A stretch of 64,000 bases of DNA from Streptomyces cyaneochromogenes (GCF_003963535.1 NZ_CP034539.1:310001-374000), one strand, 5' to 3'; shown: positions 24,380 to 33,427, numbered from the stretch's first letter. Translations and numbers: made by a program. The notes: generated by a model not told the origin, from the sequence alone.

Positions 24380-24640
24380 CGGTCTGCATGGACTTCGAGG
24401 CCGAGTTGAAGCAGTCCAACGGCGACGACGATCACGTACACCTGCTCGTGCACTACCCGCCGAAGGTCCAGCTTTCCAAACTGGTCAACAGCCTCAAGGG
24501 CGTCTCCGCCCAGCAGCGTCCCGTGGGCAGAGGCAACCAGTGCCGCCCCGTGCTCACGTGCGGGTCAGAGCAGTTCTGCGATGGCCTTCACCCCCGGCGT
24601 AAACGCCGGAGCGCCGGCCAAGATCAAAGGTAGAGCGTGG
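24380..24640 (+). pseudogene. IS200/IS605 TnpA fragment
   Basis: The plus frame reads MDFEAELKQSNGDDDHVHLL then 'VHYPPKVQLSKLVNSLKGVS', including the HUH pair (HVH) and the 'LVNSLKGVS' helix of Y1 transposases. The catalytic Tyr end is lost by frameshift after about 24515. A hairpin-like 'GGCGTAAACGCCGG' at about 24597-24610 may be part of the element's folded end. Confidence 0.7.
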
Positions 24641-24820
24641 CTAGATCGGAAGGTCCCTGCCCGCAAGGAGTGCGCACCGACCGGCACCTCCCCGTCTCAT
24701 CGGCTCCACCATCGTCGGCCGGGGCCACGCGAGAGGCGAAGCCGCAGCCTCCTCAAGCCGGAACACCGGTGGCCTGCGGGTGCGCTGCCGGTACGGAGGA
24801 CGGCGTCACCCGGTGCAGCG

Positions 24821-26026
24821 TCAGGCCCACGCGCCCGACAGCCGCCGCGACACGACGGCGCTGAGCGTGCGTATGCCGTGCACCGAGCCCGGCTCGATAC
24901 CGGTGAGTTCAGCGACCCGGCGCAGGCGGTAGTCCAGGGTGCGCGGGTGGACGTTGAGGGACGCTGCCGCCGCGCCGCGGTTCATGTCGTGGCGGTAGTA
25001 GGCATCGAGCGTGCTCACGAGGTCCGGGCCCGGTTCGAGGCTTTGGGCCACCGTGTGCAGCCAGGCGTCGATGAACGGCACGTCCGCGACCGCGAGTTCG
25101 ACGAAGACGTCCGCCATGGTGTACGGCCGCGCCCGGCGGGACGGCTTTCCCAGCGGGGCCGACCTGCTGATCCGGCGGGCCCGTTCGAGGGCGGCGGGGA
25201 GGTCGTCGAGCGGTGCGGTGGCGGTGCCGGCGGCACAGGGCCGGCCGAGTGCCTCGGTGAAGTCCCCGACGAGGTCCTCTACGGCGTCGGGTGCGGTAGG
25301 CAGCCGTATCGCCTCGTCGGCACAGGGAACGACGGCGATCAGCTCACCACCCCTTGTGCCGCTCTGCGGGTACCAGACGGCGGGTACCCGGTGTGCCTTC
25401 ACGAGCGTTTCGATCTCCGGGTTCAGATCGTGGTCACCCGGAGGGCGGTCCGGCACGCGGATCACCGTGACGGCGCAGAATTCGGGGAGTTGAAGGTCGA
25501 GGGCGGCGGCGAGGTCCGCGGCCATGGGGTCGCCGCTGAGCAGTGACCTTGCCAGCAGGGCGACTTGTTCGACGTACGGCAGTCGGCGGTGCAGCACCGT
25601 CACGAATCCCTGTCGGTAGGCGGCGATGCCACGGTCGCCCTGCGGGGCGAACCAGGTCATCACCTGCATGAGTTCCTCGACCCGGCGGCCGCGCAGGCTC
25701 TCGGCCGCCTCCTGGATGTCGCGCAGCATGAGCGTGGTGTGCAGGTGCAGGACCTGCTGCCGCGATTCGGAGGACATTCCGGCATCGGCCCGTACCTCAC
25801 CGATGGCCGCGATGTAGCCGAGGTCGTCGTCGGTCAGCTCGCTGTTGTCCGGAGACAGTTCGATCGTGCGGCGCCGCAGCCACACCGAGTATTCCATCGT
25901 CTCGATCCTGGTCCGGGGATTGATTTCCCACGAACGGAACTCCGGAATCTCGCGCAGATACGTCTCGACCTCCCGGCGGGCGTTGGCCGCCGCCTGCCGG
26001 GCCAGTTCGGCGAAGAGGCTCCCCAT
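24821..26026 (-). CDS. PucR/CdaR-type helix-turn-helix regulator
   Basis: 401 residues from ATG 26024-26026 (MGSLFAELARQAAANARREV). The N-terminal two thirds form the helical sensor and GGDEF-like region of this group. The C-terminus has the PucR helix-turn-helix: 'LVSTLDAYYRHDMNRGAAAA' then 'SLNVHPRTLDYRLRRVAELT'. These regulators act on nearby catabolic or secreted-protein genes. The secreted DUF4394 gene is divergent with about 280 bp between them and is the likeliest target. A longer start at 26116 is possible but has no ribosome site. Confidence 0.88.
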   Translation of the reverse strand: MGSLFAELARQAAANARREVETYLREIPEFRSWEINPRTRIETMEYSVWLRRRTIELSPDNSELTDDDLGYIAAIGEVRADAGMSSESRQQVLHLHTTLMLRDIQEAAESLRGRRVEELMQVMTWFAPQGDRGIAAYRQGFVTVLHRRLPYVEQVALLARSLLSGDPMAADLAAALDLQLPEFCAVTVIRVPDRPPGDHDLNPEIETLVKAHRVPAVWYPQSGTRGGELIAVVPCADEAIRLPTAPDAVEDLVGDFTEALGRPCAAGTATAPLDDLPAALERARRISRSAPLGKPSRRARPYTMADVFVELAVADVPFIDAWLHTVAQSLEPGPDLVSTLDAYYRHDMNRGAAAASLNVHPRTLDYRLRRVAELTGIEPGSVHGIRTLSAVVSRRLSGAWA

Positions 26027-26305
26027 GGGCGGGAGCCTGCCATCGCAGGTGAGCGGGTCGACAGATGAAATCCAGACGCGATTTGTCAGTTCGCGTGAAT
26101 CGGTGGCCCTTGCCACGGCCGGGTATTTGTCATGGTGCGCAAAGTTCCCGGATCAAGGCGGCGTTGACTCTCGATCCGGTTGTGGAGCTGCGGTGAAGGC
26201 GGCTAAATAGGAGCCGTCACCATGCCGGAATTCGCATTCGCAGATACTCGCATCGCGTGCGCAATTCCTCTCGATGGCATTCGATCGAACGGGAGGGGAA
26301 CACTG

Positions 26306-27181
26306 ATGAAAGCAGGAGCCAGAAAGAGACTCGCGGCGGCGGCCGCTGTCCTGTCCGTTTCCGCGGCACTGCTGGTGAGCGCGCCCGGCACCGGTTCGGC
26401 CGCCCCCACCGCCACGCCCAGCTTGCGGGCCTTCGGGATCACCGGCGACGGCACCCTGATGGCAACCTTCACCACCGACCGGCCGAACGTACTCGACTGG
26501 GTCCGGGTCGTCACCGGCCTCAGCGGCGACACCAAACTGCTCGCCATCGACCACCGCGTCCAGAACGGCCTGATGTACGGCCTCGGCGAGAAGGGCGGCA
26601 TCTACACGATCAAGACCCCGCCGCAGACCTCCGACGTGGTGGTCACCAAGGTCTCGCAGCTCCAGGTCGCGCTGTACGGCACCAACTTCGGCTTCGACTT
26701 CAACCCCGCGGCCGACCGGCTCCGCGTCGTCAGCGACAACGGCCAGAACCTGCGGCACAACCTCAATGACCACACCACGGTCGAGGACACCACCCTGACC
26801 ACCCCGCCGGCCACCGGTCCGACCCGGGGCGTGACCGCCTCCGGTTACACGAACAACGACCTGGTCGCCGCCACCGGGACACTCCTGTACGGCATCGACA
26901 CCACGACGAACAACCTCGTCCTGCAGGCACCGGCCAACAACGGCACCCTGACCACGGTCGGCTCCCTCGGCTTCGACGCGCAGCCGAACGCCGGCCTGGA
27001 CATCTTCAGCTACCTGACCGGCGGCAAGACGACGTCGGTCGCCGCGTTCGCCTCGCTCACCCCCTACGGCACGAGCACCCCGACCCTCTACAGCATCAAC
27101 CTCACCACTGGCGAACCGACCCCCATCGCCCAGTTCCCGCTGAACATCACGTCCCTGGCACTCACCCTCAGCGGAACCTGA
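26306..27181 (+). CDS. Secreted DUF4394 protein
   Basis: 291 residues. A typical signal peptide (MKAGARKRLAAAAAVLSVSA, then 'ALLVSAPGTGSAAP') is followed by the DUF4394 beta-propeller-like repeats: 'LYGTNFGFDFNPAADRLRVV', 'SDNGQNLRHNLNDHTTVEDT' and 'TLLYGIDTTTNNLVLQAPAN'. Members are exported and of unknown function. GGGAGGGG lies seven bases before the ATG, which decides the start. A strong terminator follows at 27201. The gene is divergent from the PucR-type regulator. Confidence 0.9.
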   Translation: MKAGARKRLAAAAAVLSVSAALLVSAPGTGSAAPTATPSLRAFGITGDGTLMATFTTDRPNVLDWVRVVTGLSGDTKLLAIDHRVQNGLMYGLGEKGGIYTIKTPPQTSDVVVTKVSQLQVALYGTNFGFDFNPAADRLRVVSDNGQNLRHNLNDHTTVEDTTLTTPPATGPTRGVTASGYTNNDLVAATGTLLYGIDTTTNNLVLQAPANNGTLTTVGSLGFDAQPNAGLDIFSYLTGGKTTSVAAFASLTPYGTSTPTLYSINLTTGEPTPIAQFPLNITSLALTLSGT

Positions 27182-27200
27182 CCCCCACCCGACTCGCACA

Positions 27201-27236
27201 GCGGCCCGCCGGACATCTGCATGCACGGCGGGCCGC
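27201..27236 (+). terminator. Terminator of the DUF4394 gene
   Basis: GCGGCCCGCCG, a 14-base loop, CGGCGGGCCGC: a perfect 11-bp stem beginning 20 bp after the stop codon. No U-tract, as usual in Streptomyces. The remaining stretch to 27543 shows no gene. Confidence 0.7.
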
Positions 27237-27543
27237 GCGCTGCCGTTGTCCTGGACCGGCTTCCGGCACAGTCCGCCCGACCGCGCCACCGTCGGCTCTT
27301 TCGGCATCGCCCTCAGCCACAGCTTCGATCCGCGGACGCCCAGATGCGCGGGACGTTCTGCTCCCCCCGTGGGCCTGTGCAGCGGACGAGCTCTTCCCCG
27401 CAGTGGCTGAGCACCGTTGCGCGGGCGCTCATCCGGGTCAGATCCCGTCGGCCGTGAGCGTTCCGTCCGCCGCACTGGCGCAAGGGCCGTCGCCGGGCAG
27501 GGTGCCGAATCGCGGCGGCTGACGACTGTCTAAGGTCGCGTGC

Positions 27544-28572
27544 ATGTCGAGAACCACACCGCCGCGCCCGCTCGATGTCGAGGCGCTCTTCCCGGAGCTG
27601 GCGACCTACCGAGGCACCACCACCCGGCTCCACCCGCGCCCGGGCCGGCCGGACGCGGGGGCCAGCTCTGTGGGCGGACCGCTGCTATGGCCGGCGGACG
27701 AACCCTGGCCCGCATGCACCGAGCCGCACAGCCATGCGCGTGGCCGACGCCCGGCGGACATCCGCCGGAGCCGGCAGATTCTGACGTCCGCATGGCTGCG
27801 TGAATCGAACCCGGGCCCCACGGACGAGGAACGGGAGCTGCTGAAGGAACTGGCCCAGGAGCAGCGCATTCTGGAGACTCCCACGAACAATCCACTACCG
27901 CTGATCGGCCTCGCCCAGCTGTACCGCAGGGACATCCCGGATCTGCCGGCCGGGCCGGAAGACTGCGATCTGCTCCAGGTGTTCTGGTGCCCTTTCGACG
28001 CGCACGGTCCGAGCGGCCACGGCATGCTGCTCGACCTACGCTGGCGCCGGTCGTGGGAGGTCACCGAGGTTCTGGCTTCACCGCCACAGCCGCAGGTCGT
28101 CGGATTCGACGGGTATGTGCCCGAGCCGTGCATGCTGCATCCGGAGCAGGTGGCCACCTATCCGTTCGCCGGCCTCCTCCCGGAGGACCTGTGCGCCCGC
28201 ATCGATGCCTGGGAAGAGGCTTTGGAGGAGGCTGAGCAGTCGGCGTGCGCCGCTGCCGGAGCGCCAGTGTGCTACCAGTACGACCTGTCCATCCCACCAG
28301 GCTGGCGTGTTGGCGGTTTCGCCTCCTGGCACGCCACCGATCCGTTTCCCAGGAACTGCCCGACCTGCGCCACACCGATGCACCTGCTGCTGACCCTCGA
28401 CAGCTCGGAATGGGATGGCGGCAGCGGCAGCTGGAAGCCGCTGGAAGAACGGGACTTGCCGACACACATGTACGCCACGCCAACCGAGGTCACCGTGGGC
28501 CGCTGGGGTGAACTGAACATCTTCGCCTGCCCCGAGGATCCCTCCCACCCGCACCTCACGAGCATCCAGTAG
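27544..28572 (+). CDS. DUF1963 (YwqG-like) protein
   Basis: 342 residues. Seen are 'GGPLLWPADEPWPAC', 'PLPLIGLAQLYRRDIPDLP', 'DLLQVFWCPFDAH', 'HPEQVATYPFAGLLPEDLCA', 'GGFASWHATDPFPRNCPTCA' and 'WGELNIFACPEDPSHPHL'. The GGxPxWP opening, 'L..AQ....D.P', 'KVGG' equivalent and closing 'G....F.C' mark DUF1963, whose role is unknown; members often sit near toxin-immunity loci. Start ATG is immediately upstream of homology. The gene is intact and appears monocistronic. Confidence 0.85.
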   Translation: MSRTTPPRPLDVEALFPELATYRGTTTRLHPRPGRPDAGASSVGGPLLWPADEPWPACTEPHSHARGRRPADIRRSRQILTSAWLRESNPGPTDEERELLKELAQEQRILETPTNNPLPLIGLAQLYRRDIPDLPAGPEDCDLLQVFWCPFDAHGPSGHGMLLDLRWRRSWEVTEVLASPPQPQVVGFDGYVPEPCMLHPEQVATYPFAGLLPEDLCARIDAWEEALEEAEQSACAAAGAPVCYQYDLSIPPGWRVGGFASWHATDPFPRNCPTCATPMHLLLTLDSSEWDGGSGSWKPLEERDLPTHMYATPTEVTVGRWGELNIFACPEDPSHPHLTSIQ

Positions 28573-28942
28573 GTCACGCGGCCATGACCACGGCAACCAC
28601 TTGAGGGAGCCCATCCCCCTGCCCCCGGCGACCGATTGGCAGGCCACGGCCGGCGGTCGAGTACCGTCGCCTCTCGCTGCCATGGAACACGGCAAAGTCC
28701 AGGTGCCACCCAAGGCCCTGAACAAGCCTCCCCAACCCGTGAACAAAGCCAGGGGTCAGGCCTTGCCGAGAGACCACCCGCTCTCATGGGACGGCAACAC
28801 ATCAGGATGCTCGATGGAGTGCTGCGGAGGTAAATCCGGGCGAACAGGGCCCCTTTACACCGTGCGTCTCACACATCACCGACCGGCTGTCGTCCTCGGC
28901 TACCTTCGGAGAAGGTGCCGAACCGACACCGAGGGGGATCAC
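28573..28942. other. Gap upstream of the RHIM-like operon
   Basis: No gene is supported. A minus-strand 67-codon frame (28574-28777) has mixed composition and no ribosome site. The last part, with GAGGGG at 28931-28936, is the leader of the gene at 28943. Confidence 0.4.
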
Positions 28943-29785
28943 ATGGCCGGAACACGACGCAGTCCAAAGCCGCCGGCCCCACAGCCCTCGGTGAAGCCGA
29001 ATCCTCCTCCGGCTGAGACGTCGCCGGCGGAGCGCGGCCGGCGTAACACTCCACTCCCGCGTCCTGGGTCGCCCCCGCAGATCCGAGGAGGGGCGCCTGA
29101 GCGTCAGCAGACGCCAGAGGGGCCCCGTCAACGCGATTCGGCGCAGACGCCGCCGGCGGTGCTGGATTCTCCCCGGGGTAGGACATCGTCGGCGGTGCCG
29201 GACCGGGGACAGCAATCACGGGCTCCGGCGCCGGGTGCCGAGCGCGACACCGTCGGCTCCCCGCCCACGGCCTTGCCGCCTGCTCCGGACGTACGAATGT
29301 ATTTCTTCGGCGCAATTACCGACAGTCAGGTGGCGATCAACAGCGGCACGGTGACGCAGACCGAGGTCAAGAAGTTCACGGAGAACTACCTCCGAGGCAC
29401 GGCTCAGGCGATGACGGAGCCGGAGCACGGCATCGTCTCCAGGAAGTCCGACCCGCCACAGGGACCAACGCCGGATCCGCAATCGGAACTGACGAACATG
29501 GGCGTGCAGCCCGCCAGCGTCGAGATCTTCTGCCGCGAATATCTGCTGCCCATGCTGAACGAGCTTGAGCGCCATATCCCGGAGTTGGGGCTGAGCAAGG
29601 CTGCCAGGGAGGAACTCAAGCAGACGATCGTTGGAGTACGAGCCCGTGTAAGGCGCACACCTGTCGACATGAAAGCCGTCACCGACGGGCTGACTCTCAT
29701 CAAAGGCGCGTTGTCGGAGCCGCAGGACGATCGGGCGTTCCCAGACGACCAGCCGAAGGCACCTCTGCGGGGAGGAAGGCTGTGA
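28943..29785 (+). CDS. Disordered-N-terminus protein with RHIM-like motif and helical C-domain
   Basis: 280 residues. The first ~110 are low-complexity Pro/Arg/Gln-rich and probably disordered. At about 115-135 comes a beta-type motif 'MYFFGAITDSQVAINSGTVT'. From about 170 the protein is helical ('VEIFCREYLLPMLNELERHI', 'AAREELKQTIVGVRARVRRT'). GAGGGG precedes the ATG at 28943 by six bases. The stop overlaps the next gene's GTG (GTGA), and that protein carries a related motif. The motif recalls the 'GD..GSQ.A.G' elements of bacterial signalling (amyloid/RHIM-like) proteins, but the link is inference. Not a recognised family. Confidence 0.75.
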   Translation: MAGTRRSPKPPAPQPSVKPNPPPAETSPAERGRRNTPLPRPGSPPQIRGGAPERQQTPEGPRQRDSAQTPPAVLDSPRGRTSSAVPDRGQQSRAPAPGAERDTVGSPPTALPPAPDVRMYFFGAITDSQVAINSGTVTQTEVKKFTENYLRGTAQAMTEPEHGIVSRKSDPPQGPTPDPQSELTNMGVQPASVEIFCREYLLPMLNELERHIPELGLSKAAREELKQTIVGVRARVRRTPVDMKAVTDGLTLIKGALSEPQDDRAFPDDQPKAPLRGGRL

Positions 29786-30180
29786 CGAGTACAGGCGGCC
29801 CGCAGTTCCACGGTGACATCCACGGCAGTCAGATCGCCATCGGCAACCACGATGTGTTCCAGCGGCAGTACGTGGCCGCCCAGAGCAAGCCCGACGAGGG
29901 TCTGACCGCAGCGGTCCGCGCGCTCCTGACGGCGTTGGAACATCTCGGCCTGCACGCCGAGGAGGAGGTCGGAGTACGCCAGGACGCGGAAGCCGCCCTG
30001 GAGGAGGCAGCCCAACAGGAGCCGGACGTCGGGCGCTTGCGCCGCCTGCTGGGGCGGATTCAGGCCGTCCTGGTCCCGATAGCGGCAGGTGCCGCAGCGG
30101 GCACCGCCACCGGCCTGACCAACGAGACAGCTCAGCTGGCTCAGACCGTCCTGACTGATCTCCAGCACGCTCTGCCCTGA
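29782..30180 (+). CDS. Partner protein with N-terminal RHIM-like motif and helical domain
   Basis: 132 residues from a GTG overlapping the previous stop. Residues 7-26 read PQFHGDIHGSQIAIGNHDVF, parallel to 'YFFGAITDSQVAINSGTVTQ' in the upstream protein. The rest is helical: 'AAVRALLTALEHLGLHAEEE', 'DAEAALEEAAQQEPDVGRLR', 'RLLGRIQAVLVPIAAG' and an Ala-rich 'AGAAAGTATGLTNETAQLAQ'. The shared motif and overlap point to a two-component assembly. I infer that the motifs interact; I cannot name the family. Confidence 0.75.
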   Translation: MTSTGGPQFHGDIHGSQIAIGNHDVFQRQYVAAQSKPDEGLTAAVRALLTALEHLGLHAEEEVGVRQDAEAALEEAAQQEPDVGRLRRLLGRIQAVLVPIAAGAAAGTATGLTNETAQLAQTVLTDLQHALP

Positions 30181-30329
30181 GCGGATCACGAGGCCCTCCG
30201 ACCGGACGGCCAGCCTCGCCTTCCTCTCCCCCGTGCCCCTGCCCGGAGCCACGGATCGAGAGGCTGGACCGGCTCACTGATACCGCGCCTCACGGCTGCC
30301 CGGGATGACCGGCTTCGCTCACGGACTCG

Positions 30330-30485
30330 GCCATCGACCCGGAAGCCGTGATCGCCCGACTCACCGCGCACTGGAGCTCCGGCGGCACCGAGGGCGCCGT
30401 AAACAGCGCGAAAAGGATCAAGAGGCGGCTGTAACGGGCGAGCCGGATTCGAACTGCTTCGCAAGATGGTCCTGCTTCAGTCAGC
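30330..30485 (+). pseudogene. ISL3-family transposase C-terminal fragment
   Basis: The plus frame reads AIDPEAVIARLTAHWSSGGT then 'EGAVNSAKRIKRRL'. After one extra A near 30436 it continues 'YGRAGFELLRKMVLLQ', the invariant end of ISL3 transposases ('WS.G..EG.V...K..KR..YGRA.F.LLR..VL'). Only the last ~50 codons are present. Confidence 0.8.
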
Positions 30486-30544
30486 GTCACCTGAGAAGAC
30501 TCGCCCGCCCCGACCAGCTTGACGTATTCCGATATGGGCATACG

Positions 30545-30895
30545 ATGGCTGTCATGGCACGAGCAGCGACGACGTCGGACGCGTTCAACGCGATCGCCGA
30601 GCCGCAGCGCCGGGACATCCTGGCCCTGCTGCGGTCGGGTGAGCGGCCGGTGACCGACCTGGCCCAGGAGCTGGGGATGAGCCAGCCGGGGGCGTCCAAG
30701 CACCTGCGGGTGCTCCGGGAGGTGGGGCTGGTGCGGGTCCGCGGGGCGGGTAAGCAGCGCCTCTACGGCCTGGACGCCCGCGGGCTGCGGCCGATCCACG
30801 AGTGGGTCGGCGGATTCGAGCAGTTCTGGAACGAGAGTTTCGACCGGCTGGACACCTACGTGCAGGACCTCAAGCAGACCCGGCAGGAGGAATGA
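30545..30895 (+). CDS. ArsR-family regulator of the SRPBCC operon
   Basis: 116 residues with the ArsR winged helix: 'FNAIAEPQRRDILALLRSGE', 'RPVTDLAQELGMSQPGASKH', 'LRVLREVGLVRVRGAGKQRL'. The C-terminus 'FEQFWNESFDRLDTYVQDLK' is the helix seen in ArsR proteins paired with AHSA1/SRPBCC genes. No metal-binding Cys pair is visible, so it probably senses something else. The start may be 30545 or the ATG at 30554. It is the first gene of a three-gene operon; the next start is two bases after its stop. Confidence 0.88.
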   Translation: MAVMARAATTSDAFNAIAEPQRRDILALLRSGERPVTDLAQELGMSQPGASKHLRVLREVGLVRVRGAGKQRLYGLDARGLRPIHEWVGGFEQFWNESFDRLDTYVQDLKQTRQEE

Positions 30896-30897
30896 CG

Positions 30898-31404
30898 ATG
30901 ACAGGGGCAAGGCAAGAACCGCGGGCGGAGCCGACGACGGACGACCGAGAGATCGTGATCTCCCGGGTCATCGACGCCCCGCCGGAGCTGGTGTTCGAGG
31001 CGTTCACCGAGGTGCGGCATCTGTCGCGGTGGTGGGGTCCGCAGGGGTTCACCACCACCACGCGGTCCTTCGAGTTCCGCGAGGGCGGGGAGTGGGACTT
31101 CGTGCTGCACGGACCGGACGGGACCGACTACTCCGAGTGGATCCGCTGGCTGCGGATCGTCCCGCCGGAGCGGATCGCGCTGCTGCACGGTGAGTCACGC
31201 GACGACCCGAACGCCTTCGAGTCGGTCCTGACCTTCACGCCGGACGGCGCGGCGACCCGGATCGTGATGCGCACGGTGTTCCGCACCAAGGAACTGCGCG
31301 ACGAGGCGGTCGAGAAGTACCACGCGATCGAGGGCGGCCGGCAGACCCTGAGCAGCCTGGCGGCCTACGTCACCGACCTCGCGCGCAAGGGGGTGGAGGG
31401 CTGA
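30898..31404 (+). CDS. SRPBCC (AHSA1-type) protein
   Basis: 168 residues: 'IVISRVIDAPPELVFEAFTE', 'VRHLSRWWGPQGFTTTTRSF', 'FREGGEWDFVLHGPDGTDYS', 'TFTPDGAATRIVMRTVF'. This is the AHSA1/activator-of-Hsp90-like branch of SRPBCC, usually encoded after an ArsR gene. ATG 30898 is seven bases after AGGAGG; an ATG at 30892 is too close to it. Its stop overlaps the start of the DHFR-like gene (TGATG). Confidence 0.88.
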   Translation: MTGARQEPRAEPTTDDREIVISRVIDAPPELVFEAFTEVRHLSRWWGPQGFTTTTRSFEFREGGEWDFVLHGPDGTDYSEWIRWLRIVPPERIALLHGESRDDPNAFESVLTFTPDGAATRIVMRTVFRTKELRDEAVEKYHAIEGGRQTLSSLAAYVTDLARKGVEG

Positions 31405-32069
31405 TGGCCGGGAAGGTGTTCTTCAGCGTGTCGATGTCGCTGGACGGCTTCATCGCGCCCGAGCCCGTGGCCATTGACGACTTCCTCGCGCCCGACAAGC
31501 ACGACGACCCGGACGTTCAGCGCTGGATGGCGCAGTGGACGGAGCTGCAGCAGTGGCTGTTCCCGCTGCGGTTCATCCGGGAGAACCTGAAGCTCGGCGA
31601 GGGCGGCGAGGAGGGCCGCGACAACGACGTCGCGCGGGAGACGTTCGAGCGCACCGGCGCGAGCGTCATGGGCAAGCGCATGTTCGACCTCGGCGAGCAG
31701 TCGTGGCCGGAGGAAGCGCCCTTCCACACCCCCGTCTTCGTCGTGACGCACACCAAGCGTGACCCGTGGGAGCGGCCCGGCGGCACCACGTTCCACTTCG
31801 TCAACGACGGCATCGAGCACGCCCTCGACCAGGCCCGCGAGGCCGCCGGCGACCGCGACGTCCGCATCGCCGGCGGCGGCGCGACCATCCTGGAGCACCT
31901 CAACGCCGGCCTGGTCGACGAGTTCTCGATCGCCCTGTCACCAGTGCTTCTCGGCACCGGCACCCGCCTGTTCGACGGCGTGGACGCATCCAGGATCGCG
32001 CTGGAGCAGGTCCGTTCGGAGCCGTCGCCGCGGGTGACGCACCTGACCTACGCCGTGCACCCACGGTAG
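31404..32069 (+). CDS. Dihydrofolate-reductase-like (RibD C-terminal) family protein
   Basis: 221 residues: 'VFFSVSMSLDGFIAPE' at the N-terminus, then 'MGKRMFDLGEQSW', 'PVFVVTHTKRDPWERPGGTT', 'DVRIAGGGATILEHLNAGLV', 'DEFSIALSPVLLGTGTRLFD'. This is the RibD-C/DHFR fold in its Actinobacterial stand-alone form, presumably an NADPH-dependent reductase. The substrate is unknown, and it is not expected to be the cell's folate enzyme. It is the third gene of the ArsR-SRPBCC operon, coupled by a 1-bp overlap. A similar family member lies at 59606. Confidence 0.9.
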   Translation: MAGKVFFSVSMSLDGFIAPEPVAIDDFLAPDKHDDPDVQRWMAQWTELQQWLFPLRFIRENLKLGEGGEEGRDNDVARETFERTGASVMGKRMFDLGEQSWPEEAPFHTPVFVVTHTKRDPWERPGGTTFHFVNDGIEHALDQAREAAGDRDVRIAGGGATILEHLNAGLVDEFSIALSPVLLGTGTRLFDGVDASRIALEQVRSEPSPRVTHLTYAVHPR

Positions 32070-32165
32070 CCGCGCCGCCATTCGCGCCTGCGCGGCCGGA
32101 ACGGGTCCGTCTCCACAGCGCCCCTACGCCGTACCCGGCGGATCATGAGGCCATAGGGTCTGACA

Positions 32166-32459
32166 GTGATTAACCTCCAGATCCGAGGCGAGAACGGCAC
32201 GATCGAGGCCCGCGCGAAGCACGGTGTGGTCTGGGGTCCTGAGCTGGCTGGTCTTGATCAGTCAGTGTTTCCGATGCTGGGACACCTGCTGCCGTACGCC
32301 GACACCGTTTTCAACCACCGGCAGGTGTCCACCCTGTTGGAGGAGGTACCGCGGCTGCCTGCAGGCGTGCTAACTGATGCGTTCGCGCGCGAGTTGATCG
32401 AGCTGGGTCAGGTAGTTCTCGACGGACAGGGCCTGTACCTGTGGTTCCTCGGGGACTGA
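32166..32459 (+). CDS. Small hypothetical protein
   Basis: 97 residues from a GTG: MINLQIRGENGTIEARAKHG, 'AGLDQSVFPMLGHLLPYADT' and 'ARELIELGQVVLDGQGLYLW'. Soluble, mixed alpha/beta, acidic, in the size range of immunity proteins. AGGG lies eight bases before the GTG. No partner is recognisable; transposase debris begins right after the stop. Confidence 0.65.
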   Translation: MINLQIRGENGTIEARAKHGVVWGPELAGLDQSVFPMLGHLLPYADTVFNHRQVSTLLEEVPRLPAGVLTDAFARELIELGQVVLDGQGLYLWFLGD

Positions 32460-32469
32460 GGCTGCAGGC

Positions 32470-32960
32470 CGGCGCAGCCCCGGAGCCGTAGCCGGACAGC
32501 CGCGGTGATGACGGTGCTGTGGAAGACGTAGGCCCCCTTGTCGTAGCGGGTGGCGACGGCCCAGGATTTCTTGCGCCGGTTGCCCTGTCGCCGCCCAAGT
32601 GGTACGGCCGGGTGCGGGGGCATCCGTCCCTGGGGCGGGGAACGCGGATCCGTTCGAGGACCTCGATCATCTGCGGCGCGTCGCCCCACTGGCCGGGTGG
32701 GACCAGGAAGGCCATCGGCTGGCAGCCACCTTCACCCGGGAGGTGAATCTTGCAGGTCAGGCCGCCCCGAGACCGTCGGAGTCCTTCGTCGCGGCGGTGG
32801 TGCCGAGGCGTCGTCCCTTTCCGGGACACGTGGCTTCTTCTTGCGAGCGCCCCAGGACTTCCCGCACGACACGGCAATGCTGGGACAGGAACGAGAACGT
32901 CCGCACGGTAACTGGGCCAAGCCTCGCAAGCCCAGGAGAGCACGAGCCAACTCCGGCCAG
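32470..32960 (-). pseudogene. IS5-family transposase, decayed in several frames
   Basis: Minus-strand pieces: 'RRSRGGLTCKIHLPGEGGCQ', 'MAFLVPPGQWGDAPQMIEVL', 'ERIRVPRPRDGCPRTRP', then in another frame 'SWAVATRYDKGAYVFHSTVI'. These are the IS5 'GRSRGGLT.KIHL', 'PGQ.GD.P...VLE.IRV' and 'AVATRYDK' motifs. The stretch between the last two is deleted. Confidence 0.75.
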
Positions 32961-32985
32961 TCACGACCTACGGCTGTAGTACTGG

Positions 32986-33090
32986 TACTCCAGTTGCAGT
33001 TCCCTATCGCCGCTGGTCAGGGGCGTGCCCGTGGGTGCACTCGGCTGATGTGCCGTCAGGTGGCGGCAGTTCGTGACTTCGGGTGCGGTT
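32986..33090 (+). repeat. ~100-bp repeat, copy 1
   Basis: About 100 bp matching the copy at 34021-34125. Shared blocks include CTATCGCCGCTGGTCAGGG, CTGATGTGCCGTCA and AGTTCGTGAC.TCGGGTGCGG. Both copies have the same orientation. Each lies next to an IS701 fragment end, so it may be that element's long terminal region. Confidence 0.6.
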
Positions 33091-33114
33091 GCAGGTGACA
33101 GCGGCGTGCGTTGG

Positions 33115-33427
33115 CCTAGTGACAATGGCGCCAGCGGGACCAGCCGCGGCGCCCCCCTTTCCGCCCCTCGGCGGCAGCCATAGCGGAGAGGAAGGCATGG
33201 GCGAGCACGGCCAGGGGATGCGCCGATACCAGTCCGGATACCGGCATACCTCGTGCTGATCCAGGCGGCACTCGTTCTTCGCGGCCTGGCATGTCTCCTC
33301 GAACGCCCAGCGCGTCCCGCCGATACGTACCAGCTCGGCGATGCCGGCGCCGGCCGTACGGTCCACTGGGCCGACAGCACCGGCGGCTCGCCCCTGAAGA
33401 AGGCACATGAGCCCCGGCGCAGGCGGC
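33115..33427 (-). pseudogene. IS701-family transposase C-terminal fragment
   Basis: Minus-strand frames read 'GIAELVRIGGTRWAFEETCQ', 'AAKNECRLDQHEVCRYPDWY' and, in a shifted frame, 'PLAVLAHAFLSAMAAAEGRK'. These match the IS701 C-terminus ('RW..EE.FQ.AK.E.GLD.Y.VR....WYRH..LA..AHA.L'). The N-terminal DDE part is missing and at least one frameshift is present. Confidence 0.7.

Noticed and set aside
26153..27475. 440-codon minus-strand frame
   Set aside because: Antisense of the DUF4394 gene, which has a signal peptide, ribosome site and terminator.
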